64,000 nucleotides of DNA, taken from NCBI GenBank assembly GCA_022819985.1, contig JAJEGH010000013.1:1-64000 (forward strand). Reading direction: 5' to 3'. Positions 57,701 to 64,000 of this stretch are shown here, one piece after another; the first letter of the stretch is position 1, and each line of letters starts with the position of its first letter. The notes beneath the pieces are model-generated. The model was not told the origin of the DNA. It ran no database searches and saw only the letters and a list, made by a program, of their open reading frames with translations. The translations under genes were made by a program, and so were the position numbers. The stretch comes from Alphaproteobacteria bacterium (GTDB taxonomy: Bacteria; Pseudomonadota; Alphaproteobacteria; Bin65).

Positions 57701-58475
57701 TGAGGGCAAGCAGGCGATTTTCAAAGTGTCTGGATTTAATGCCGGGACCCGGAGTGTGCTTGTTTTTGCGGCGCAGTATGGTCAGATGGGAGCGGTAAAG
57801 GCATTGTTGAATGCCGGAGTGAATGCCGACCAGCGCGGGCGCTGCGGAATGCTGTGCCCTAATCCCAAGCGCTATACAGCACTGCATTACGCCGCGTCCC
57901 GGGGGCACGAAGGAATCGCCAAGCTTCTGGTTGGCGCCGGTGCGGATGTCACCATACGCGATACATACAACCTGACTCCGCTCGATCTGGCAAAGGCCGG
58001 CGGCAAAGCGACCGTGGCCAAAATCCTGTCCGACGCCCGAAAGAAGCAGTATGAGCGGATGAGGTCCGTGGCGCGGGATTGCGGAAACTGGATGAAATCC
58101 GATTTCTGGAAGTACGGGAGCGCCGCGGACGTAAAGCGCTGCGTCCGCGCCGGCCGGAAAGTCGGCGCCCGCGACAAGAACGGCGCGACCCGTCTGCACT
58201 ACGCGGCGTATCACGGCAACGTCGAGATGATGAAAGCCCTTCTCTCGTCCCGCAGCAAGGTCGATTCACGTCGTGCGGACGGCCTGACTCCATTGCATAT
58301 TGCTGCGGGATGGGGCACGCCGGACGCGGTGGACGCCTTGCTCGATGCGAAGGCGAACGCCAAGGCGAAATCCAAGAAGGGCAGATCTCCGTTCGATCTG
58401 GCCAAGAAAAGAGTAAACAAAAGGCTCATCGGGACCGACGCCTACTGGCGGCTGAACGAGGCCTTGCACGAATAG
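54737..58475 (+). pseudogene. Large secreted ankyrin-repeat protein, split by a frameshift
   Basis: Two overlapping reading frames, 54737 to 57013 in one frame and 55659 to 58475 in another, are clearly one gene of about 1245 codons: the ankyrin repeats run through one frame up to about 55680, then continue in the other from about 55690. The N-terminus is a signal peptide (about 1-43). At least five blocks of ankyrin repeats (TPLHxAA, GADVNA-like) are each opened by a Cys-flanked 21-residue motif with constant spacing, six in total. Around 56238-56886 the repeats are almost identical at 99-bp period. The frameshift may be a real mutation, programmed, or an assembly error. Confidence 0.85.
56238..56886 (+). 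repeat. Tandem 99-bp ankyrin repeat array
   Basis: Six full units and one partial unit of 99 bases begin at 56238, 56337, 56436, 56535, 56634, 56733 and 56832. Each encodes a 33-residue ankyrin unit with GKTEA-x-A-L-x-RLGAKIEAKDRxG-x-TPLH. They are near-identical at the DNA level, more so than the other ankyrin units, pointing to recent duplication or gene conversion. Confidence 0.9.
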
Positions 58476-58679
58476 GGGCGGCGCGCGGGCGGAAATCGGC
58501 AACCGCGGTTATGGGATTACGGGGCGGCAAAGCCAACTGCCCGAGCTTCGTCCCTGGCCTGAAAACCGCTCATTCGCGCTGAATGGTGGCGTGCTCCTCC
58601 CCCGGACGGCTGCCCGTCGGGAACGATCCGGCGCATTGCAGGGCCGGCGTCGCATTCCGCGGCGGAACCGGTATTGCCC

Positions 58680-60176
58680 CTATCCGCCGTCGCCGAGCGG
58701 GATGCGGCTCCTGCCCTTGATGCGCTGCCAGACGATCAGGACGAGCGTCAAGACGGTGAGCGCCCAGAAGAACCAGGTGATCCAGCCCTGGAAGAAGATC
58801 GTCCAGTCGCCGTCGCCGAGGCGCAGCGAGCGGCGGAAATTGTCCTCCAGCAGCGGGCCGAGAATAAAGGCGATAAGGAAGGGCGCGGCCGGGATGCCGA
58901 GGCGCAGCATGCCGAAGCCGACGATCCCCATGACGAACATGACGAGGACGTCGAAGATCGTGTTGTTGATGGCGTAGGCGCCGTACACGCACAAGACCAG
59001 CACGACCGGGAACAGGATGCGCTGCGGGATGTCGGCGATCCGGGCGATTGAGCGGATCGAGAGCTTGCCGACGATGAACAGGTAGGCCGAGCTCAGCATG
59101 ATGCCGATGAACAGCGCGTAGATCAGCGTGATGTTCTGCTGGAACATCAGCGGCCCCGGCCGCAGGTCGTGGATCATGAAGGCGCCCAGGATGATCGCGG
59201 TGATGATGTCGCCGGGAACGCCCAGCGCCAGCAGCGGGATCAGGGTGGCGCCGGCGACGCCGTTGTTGCCGGCCTCGGCCGCTGCGACGCCTTCCAGTTC
59301 GCCCTTGCCGAAATTGCCCTGGTTCTTCGACGTGCGCCGCGCTTCGCTGTAGGAGAGGAAGGCCGCCGGCGCGCCGCCGATGCCCGGAATCACCCCCAGG
59401 ACCACGCCGATCGCCGAGCCGCGCAGGATGGACTTGAGCGCCCTGCGGTAATCGAGCAGCGAGGCGCCCCTGCCGGCGAGCGCCGACAGCTTCTGTCCGG
59501 CTTCCGTCTTCGAATAGAAGTTCAGCACCTCGGGAATTGCGAACAGGCCGATCAGCACCGGAATGAAGTTCAACCCGCCCATCAGGTCGAAATTGCCGAA
59601 GTTGAAACGCGGCGTGCCGAAGATCGCGTCGAGTCCGACGATGGCGAGCGCGAGGCCGAGTCCCGCCGCGCCCAGCCCTTTCAGCAGGTCGTCGCCGCTC
59701 ACGCTGGCGATGATGGTCAGCGAGAACACGATCAGGGTGAAGAATTCCGGCGAGCCGAAGCTGAGCGCGAAGCTGGCCAGGATGCCGGCGAAGAAGATCA
59801 GCGACAGGTTGGAGATGAAATCGGCGGTGCAGGAGGCGTAGAGCGCCATGTCGAGCGCGCGCCGCGCCTCGCCCTTGCGCGCCAGCGGATAGCCGTCGAG
59901 CCCGGTGCACGACGCCGCCGGCGTGCCCGGCGCGTTGATCAGGATCGCGGTGATCGAGCCGCCGTAGAGCCCGCCCTTGTAGACGCCGAGCAGCAGCAGG
60001 ATGCCGGTGATCGGCTGCATGGTGAAGGTGAAGGGCAGGGCAAGCGCCACGCCCATCGGCGTCGTCATGCCCGGAATCGCCCCGATCACCGTGCCGATGA
60101 TGACGCCGGCGAACAGCGCCAGGACGTTGTCGATCTGGGCGAACATGGCGAAGGATGCGGCCAGCGTTTCCCACAT
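58680..60176 (-). CDS. tctA: Tripartite tricarboxylate transporter large permease (TctA)
   Basis: A 498-residue polytopic membrane protein of the TctA family, about 12 spans. Hallmarks: GTVIGAIPGMTTPMGVALALPFTF, LLGVYKGGLYGGSITAILINAPGTPAASCT, GVIPGIGGAPAAFLSYSEARRTSKN and LIPLLALGVPGDIITAIILGAFMIHDL. The start at 60176 is four bases after the tctB stop, so the two are coupled. It works with TctB and a TctC binding protein. Confidence 0.94.
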   Translation of the reverse strand: MWETLAASFAMFAQIDNVLALFAGVIIGTVIGAIPGMTTPMGVALALPFTFTMQPITGILLLLGVYKGGLYGGSITAILINAPGTPAASCTGLDGYPLARKGEARRALDMALYASCTADFISNLSLIFFAGILASFALSFGSPEFFTLIVFSLTIIASVSGDDLLKGLGAAGLGLALAIVGLDAIFGTPRFNFGNFDLMGGLNFIPVLIGLFAIPEVLNFYSKTEAGQKLSALAGRGASLLDYRRALKSILRGSAIGVVLGVIPGIGGAPAAFLSYSEARRTSKNQGNFGKGELEGVAAAEAGNNGVAGATLIPLLALGVPGDIITAIILGAFMIHDLRPGPLMFQQNITLIYALFIGIMLSSAYLFIVGKLSIRSIARIADIPQRILFPVVLVLCVYGAYAINNTIFDVLVMFVMGIVGFGMLRLGIPAAPFLIAFILGPLLEDNFRRSLRLGDGDWTIFFQGWITWFFWALTVLTLVLIVWQRIKGRSRIPLGDGG

Positions 60177-60180
60177 GGCG

Positions 60181-60705
60181 TCAGATCCGCTGGAGCAGGA
60201 AATCGAGCACGCCGCCGGGGATCGGCCGCTGCGCCGCCTTGACGAAGAACAGATGCAGCGCCAGCGGCAGCAGCAGCGCAACGGGCGCGACGATGAGCGG
60301 CCGGCGCTCGCCCGCCAGCAGCATCAGGGCGACCAGCCCGAGCGTCGTGGTCAGGACGAAGCCGAGAAATTCCAGCGTCAGGTAGATCGCCAGGAGCAGG
60401 GCCATGACGACGAAGGGCCGCCAGGCAATCCACCCCGGCTGGGCTTTCTCCGCCGCCCCCTCCCCGATTTGCGCCGCGGCCGCTCCGTCCTTCGTTCGCG
60501 CGGCGGCCAGCAATTCGTAAATCAGGAGCAGCGCGCCGATGACGGCAATGCCGCCGCACACGATGTAGGGCCAGAAGGACGGCGACAGGGCACGGTATTT
60601 GACCGACGGCGGCTGCACGATGCCGTGGGGAATGAGAAGGGCGACGGCAAGCAGTCCGAAGCCCAGGAAGCACAGCCCGGCGACGACGTTCCGGTTGAGC
60701 CTCAT
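60181..60705 (-). CDS. tctB: Tripartite tricarboxylate transporter small permease (TctB)
   Basis: A 174-residue membrane protein with four spans matching TctB: an N-terminal VVAGLCFLGFGLLAVALLIP, YRALSPSFWPYIVCGGIAVIGALLLI, then the C-terminal pair with LEFLGFVLTTTLGLVALMLL. It starts three bases after the stop of the ROK regulator and ends four bases before tctA. Confidence 0.88.
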   Translation of the reverse strand: MRLNRNVVAGLCFLGFGLLAVALLIPHGIVQPPSVKYRALSPSFWPYIVCGGIAVIGALLLIYELLAAARTKDGAAAAQIGEGAAEKAQPGWIAWRPFVVMALLLAIYLTLEFLGFVLTTTLGLVALMLLAGERRPLIVAPVALLLPLALHLFFVKAAQRPIPGGVLDFLLQRI

Positions 60706-60708
60706 CGC

Positions 60709-61959
60709 TCAGGCCGCCGCGAGGGCGCCGCCGCCAGCGCGTTCCGGCGCCAGCCGGTCGAGATCGAAGCGTTCGTGGAACAGATGCCGGTCGAGGGCCA
60801 GCCAGACCGCCGACTGGGCCGTGGTCAGCGCACTGACCTCGGTCTCGAAGGGACGGCCGGGCAGGGCCGGGTCGGCCGCGGCGCGCCGGACGCCGGCAAC
60901 GTAATCCGGATGCCGCCCCACCTGGCCGGCCAGCAGGACGGCCTGGGGCTTCAGCACGGTAGCGAGCAGGCGCAGGGCCTTGCCGAGTTCGGCGCCGGAT
61001 TCGGCCAAGACCGTCCGGGCGCCGGCCGGCAGGGTCCGGCCCGGTTCGGCGATGGCGCGCAGCCGCCGTCCGTCGTCCGCCGGACCGTCGCTTTCCGTCA
61101 GGCCCAGATCGTCGAGCCGGCGCAGGATGGCGAGGCCGGATGCGGTGTCGTCCAGCGTCGCGCCGGCCGACGGGAAGCCGGCCACCTGCCCGGCCTCGTT
61201 GGCGGCGCCGCGCACCGGCGCGCCGTCCAGCATCAGCGCGGAGCCGAGCCGCAGGCCGACATTGACCAGCAGCACGTCGCGCAGGCCGGCGGCGCATCCC
61301 TGCCGGGCCTCGGCCTGCAGCAGCGCGGCGGCGCGGCCTTCGGCAACGAAGGGCACCCCGGTCAGGCGGGCGAGAGTGCCGGCGGCGTCGACCGGGCGCC
61401 AGCCGAGGGGGCCGCCGGCGCGCAATTCTCCCGTCGCCGGATCGACCCGGCCGGCGATCAGCGCCGCCCCGCCCAGGACACGCCGCCGGTCCCTGCCCGA
61501 CTCTGCGATCAGCTCGACCGCCGCCTGGGCCAGCGCCTCCAGGGCGGGTTCCGGACGGTCGAGCGGCAGGCCGGCGCAATCGCGCCGCGCGACGACCTCG
61601 CCGCGGCAGGTCGCCAAGACGACCTCCTTCTGGTTCAGGGTGATCGCCATGCCGAGCACGAAGGCGCCGTCGTCGGCGAGGCCCAGGCGGATCTGCGGCC
61701 GGCCGGCCCGCCGGCGCTTGCCGGTCGCGGGATATTCCGTGAGCAGGCGGGCCTCGACCAGTTCGCGGACGATGCGCGATACCGCGGCGTTGGTCAGCCG
61801 GACGGTCTCGGCGATGACGGTGCGCGACACCGCGCCGTGCTCGGCGATGGCGCGCAGCACGAGATGCCGGTTCTGGCGCCGCAAATCGGTGGTCGAGGCC
61901 GAAGATGCCACAGGAGGAGCCACTGGAGATGCCACGGGGGATGTCACGCGGGATGCCAA
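60709..61959 (-). CDS. ROK-family transcriptional regulator (NagC/XylR-like)
   Basis: A 416-residue ROK regulator: N-terminal winged HTH (NRHLVLRAIAEHGAVSRTVIAETVRLTNAAVSRIVRELVEARL order, about 28-75), then a sugar-kinase-like domain with LVNVGLRLGSALMLDGAPVRGAANEAG. It begins the operon with tctB and tctA and is divergent from tctC, so it probably controls this transporter in response to a sugar-like or related ligand. The start is not certain: the first codon here is TTG at 61959, and GTG codons at 61947, 61935, 61923 and 61911 are also in frame. Confidence 0.85.
   Translation of the reverse strand: MASRVTSPVASPVAPPVASSASTTDLRRQNRHLVLRAIAEHGAVSRTVIAETVRLTNAAVSRIVRELVEARLLTEYPATGKRRRAGRPQIRLGLADDGAFVLGMAITLNQKEVVLATCRGEVVARRDCAGLPLDRPEPALEALAQAAVELIAESGRDRRRVLGGAALIAGRVDPATGELRAGGPLGWRPVDAAGTLARLTGVPFVAEGRAAALLQAEARQGCAAGLRDVLLVNVGLRLGSALMLDGAPVRGAANEAGQVAGFPSAGATLDDTASGLAILRRLDDLGLTESDGPADDGRRLRAIAEPGRTLPAGARTVLAESGAELGKALRLLATVLKPQAVLLAGQVGRHPDYVAGVRRAAADPALPGRPFETEVSALTTAQSAVWLALDRHLFHERFDLDRLAPERAGGGALAAA
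61900..61947 (-). repeat. Four 12-bp repeats at the 5' end of the ROK gene
   Basis: On the coding strand four units of 12 bases each start with GTG and encode V-T-S-P, V-A-S-P, V-A-P-P and V-A-S-S. They precede the HTH domain and give four possible in-frame start codons. Confidence 0.75.
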
Positions 61960-62140
61960 AGGGTGGCCTATTTTTTAACGTCGGTAAATATTTCTTGATT
62001 CGAAAATCCGGCTCTGTCAACATGTTCCTGCATCGCGCGCGCTGCGCCGGCGGCCAACCCCCCGGAGGGGGCCGGCGCAGCGGCACGCATACGCGGATTT
62101 CCGCGTCCCGGAACGGGGCAGAATCCAGGGAGGAATCGAC
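61960..62140. promoter_or_regulatory. Divergent control region between the ROK gene and tctC
   Basis: A 181-bp region. It includes a consensus TTGACA at 62015-62020 on the minus strand, an AT-rich patch at 61970-62010 with a TTCGAA core (GATTCGAAAATC), and an 11-bp inverted repeat (62041-62051 with 62071-62081, loop of 19) in the leader of tctC. The inverted repeat and the TTCGAA core are candidate ROK sites; none is proven. Confidence 0.35.
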
Positions 62141-63118
62141 GTGCACAGACTGACCGAATTGACAATCGCGGCCGTTGCCGCCACGGCGCTGACGGCCGCC
62201 GCCATGCCGTCCCAGGCCGCCGACTATCCGTCGCGGCCGATCACGCTGGTCGCGCCCTACGGGCCGGGCGGGGCGGCGGACCTGCACGCCCGCATCATCG
62301 CCGGCACGGCGCCGAAATATCTCAACCAGGCGGTGCTTGCGATCAACAAGGCGGGCGCCGCCGGCAGCATCGGCGCCTTCCATGTCGTGCGGGCGAAGAA
62401 GGACGGCTACACCCTCCTGTCGGCGCGGGTCGGCAGCAACGCCGGCGTTCCGGCCTTCAACCCCAGCATCCCTTACAAGTGGGACCAGTTCACCTTCCTC
62501 GGGCTGACCGAGCGCAACCCCTTCGTCCTGGTGGTCAACGCCAAGTCGGACATCAAGACGTTCAAGGACTTCGAGGCGGGCATCAAGGCCGGCAAGATCA
62601 AGACCTATTCCTCGGCCGGCGTCGGCACCCTGCTGCATCTGGCGGCGCTCGTGATGGCCGACGATATGGGCCTCGACCCGGATCAGGTTACCCATATCCC
62701 GTTCAAGGGCGGCGGCAAGGCCCGCGCGGCCATCGTCGGCAACCAGGTCCATTTCCTGTGGCAGAACCTGTCCGGCGTGATCGGCGCGATCCGGGGCGGA
62801 CAGCTGCGCGCTCTGGCGATCACCACGGGCAAGCGCTTCAAGGCGGTGCCGGACGTGCCGACCGTGCGCGAGCTGGGCTATCCGAACATGGAGGCGATCA
62901 TCGGCTGGAGCGGCATTTTCGGCCCGCCCGGCCTGCCCAAGCCGGTGGTCGACAAATGGGTGAGCGTGCTGGCTTCGCTCAAGAAGGACCGGGCCTTCAA
63001 CAAGCTGATCGGCAACCTGGGCTCGATCCCGGACATCCGCAGCCCGGCCGATACCAAGGCCTTCGTCAAGAACCAGTACGAGACCTTCAAGAAGGTGGTC
63101 GCCAAGCTGAAGAAATAG
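62141..63118 (+). CDS. tctC: Tripartite tricarboxylate transporter substrate-binding protein (TctC/Bug family)
   Basis: A 325-residue exported protein of the Bug/TctC family with an N-terminal signal peptide (about 1-26, cleavage at SQAAD). The family opening DYPSRPITLVAPYGPGGAADLHARIIA and the segments GSIGAFHVVRAKKDGYTLL, KTYSSAGVGTLLHLAALVMA and HIPFKGGGKARAAIVGNQV are clear. It delivers an organic acid to TctAB. GTG start at 62141 follows AGGGAGG. It is divergent from the ROK-tctB-tctA operon. Confidence 0.93.
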   Translation: MHRLTELTIAAVAATALTAAAMPSQAADYPSRPITLVAPYGPGGAADLHARIIAGTAPKYLNQAVLAINKAGAAGSIGAFHVVRAKKDGYTLLSARVGSNAGVPAFNPSIPYKWDQFTFLGLTERNPFVLVVNAKSDIKTFKDFEAGIKAGKIKTYSSAGVGTLLHLAALVMADDMGLDPDQVTHIPFKGGGKARAAIVGNQVHFLWQNLSGVIGAIRGGQLRALAITTGKRFKAVPDVPTVRELGYPNMEAIIGWSGIFGPPGLPKPVVDKWVSVLASLKKDRAFNKLIGNLGSIPDIRSPADTKAFVKNQYETFKKVVAKLKK

Positions 63119-63197
63119 CGCAGGCGCCGCGCACTGCAGAACGGGCAGGCGACCGCGCCTGCCCGTTTCCGTTCGATTGCCCTAAGGAATGAATCCG

Positions 63198-64000
63198 ATG
63201 GCGGCGGACCGACCGAACATCCTGTTCATCATGGCCGACCAGATGAGCGCCCGCGCGCTCCGGCAGTACGGCAACCGCACGACGCTGACGCCGAACATCG
63301 ACCGGCTGGCCGACGAGGGCGTGGTGTTCGAGAACTGCTATTGCAACCTGCCCATGTGCGCGCCGTCCCGCGCCTCCATGATGGCGGGCATCCTGCCGTT
63401 CGCCATCGACATGTACGACAACGCCTCGGAGTTCCACGCCGACATCCCGACCTTCGCCCACTATCTGCGCCATCTCGGCTACCGGGTGGAGTTGAGCGGC
63501 AAGATGCATTTCGTCGGGCCGGACCAGATGCACGGCTTCGAGAAGCGACATACGACGGACATCTATCCAGCCAATTTCGCCTGGACGGTGGACTGGTCCA
63601 AAGGGCGGGAATACCGGCCGACCAACCTCACCATGGCGCCGGTCCTGGAGGCCGGCCTCGCCGTGCGCACCATGCAGATGGATTACGACGACGAGGTCGA
63701 ATATTTCAGCGTCCAGGCGCTCTACGACCTGGCGCGCTACGGCGCGGACCGGCCCTTCATGCTGGCGGTCTCCTTCACCAGCCCGCACCATCCCTATGTG
63801 ATCGACGAGAAATACTGGGGCCTCTACGACCACGATGCGATCGAGGCCCCGGCGACGCCGCCGCTCGATCCCGACGCGATGGACCATCTCAGCCGCAACC
63901 TGCACTACTGCCAGGCGCGGCACCTCTACGACCTGACCGTCGAGGACCGGCGCGTGGCGCGCCACGCCTATTACGGCATGATCTCCTGTATCGACGAGAA
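63198..64000 (+). CDS. betC: Choline-sulfatase-like sulfatase (BetC type), partial
   Basis: The gene runs off the right edge; about 267 codons are visible. The start PNILFIMADQMSARALRQYG and the CAPSR motif (Cys54, converted to formylglycine) show a sulfatase. The stretch with YDNASEFHADIPTFAHYL, LSGKMHFVGPDQMHGFEKR and TTDIYPANFAWT is characteristic of choline-sulfatase BetC, which cleaves choline-O-sulfate to choline and sulfate. It lies 79 bases after tctC, so choline sulfate or a similar sulfate ester may be the imported substrate. An AAGGAA site precedes the ATG. Confidence 0.9.
   Translation, partial: MAADRPNILFIMADQMSARALRQYGNRTTLTPNIDRLADEGVVFENCYCNLPMCAPSRASMMAGILPFAIDMYDNASEFHADIPTFAHYLRHLGYRVELSGKMHFVGPDQMHGFEKRHTTDIYPANFAWTVDWSKGREYRPTNLTMAPVLEAGLAVRTMQMDYDDEVEYFSVQALYDLARYGADRPFMLAVSFTSPHHPYVIDEKYWGLYDHDAIEAPATPPLDPDAMDHLSRNLHYCQARHLYDLTVEDRRVARHAYYGMISCIDE

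Noticed and set aside
60086..62752. An 888-codon open frame spanning tctB, the ROK gene and tctC
   Set aside because: Its residues are Arg/Pro/Ala-rich shadow sequence and it runs through genes that are clear in other frames.

Overview
The window reads as one stretch of a high-GC alphaproteobacterial chromosome. The main evidence is the core block folK-rpoZ-rel/spoT-pdxJ-acpS-lepB-rnc-era in its usual alphaproteobacterial order, a MipZ-type division ATPase, and the mreBCD-mrdA-rodA operon. The surrounding gene content is rich in compatible-solute and sulfonate uptake, TRAP and tripartite (TTT) transporters, Rieske and 2-oxoglutarate oxygenases, an MttB-family methyltransferase, CoxL-type molybdo-hydroxylases, a choline-sulfatase and a secreted ankyrin protein. 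This fits a marine, possibly host-associated, heterotroph of the Rhodospirillales type; that placement is inference. No rRNA, tRNA, CRISPR array or recognisable insertion sequence was seen.

Layout. 1-1434: Uma2-like nuclease (cut by the edge), WrbA-like flavoprotein, NIPSNAP protein. 1439-10062: a taurine-type island, all on the minus strand except the last gene: ald, tauA, tauB, tauC, a cytochrome P450 and an omega-transaminase, with a second transaminase divergent from ald. 10144-12066: exported PhoX-type phosphatase. 12199-19654: the core housekeeping block, followed by an NYN-domain protein and a family 5 uracil-DNA glycosylase on the plus strand. 21159-32773: a catabolic patchwork (MttB-like methyltransferase, CoxL-like subunit, DapA-like lyase/aldolase, SAM methyltransferase, aldehyde dehydrogenase, enoyl-CoA hydratase, MipZ, then a Rid/Rieske/HTH operon). 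32826-35821: a restriction-modification cassette (vsr, 5-methylcytosine methyltransferase, putative restriction enzyme) followed by a frameshifted HTH antitoxin. 35844-40313: second CoxL-like subunit, DUF1194 protein, ilvC. 40640-46312: mreBCD, mrdA, rodA. 46313-54612: cupin dioxygenase-like protein, amidohydrolase, isopenicillin-N-synthase-like oxygenase, desaturase plus Rieske protein, and a complete DctPQM TRAP transporter. 54737-58475: a large secreted ankyrin gene broken by one frameshift. 58680-64000: a TctABC transporter with a ROK repressor and a choline-sulfatase cut by the right edge.

How parts may work together. In the taurine-type island the ABC transporter imports an amino-sulfonate or similar amine, transaminases move its amino group to pyruvate, and alanine dehydrogenase regenerates pyruvate and releases ammonia; the role of the P450 there is open. 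At the right end TctC, TctA and TctB, the ROK repressor and the choline-sulfatase look like one regulon for an organic substrate such as a sulfate ester. The desaturase/Rieske pair, the 2-oxoglutarate oxygenase and the TRAP system lie side by side and may process one imported carboxylate.

The least ordinary items are six copies of an invariant-length Cys/Trp motif in the ankyrin protein, the vsr-methyltransferase-restriction cassette with an unfamiliar nuclease, an 18-codon tandem duplication inside TauB, a 20-codon bridging ORF between mrdA and rodA, and two copies of a dispersed palindromic repeat.
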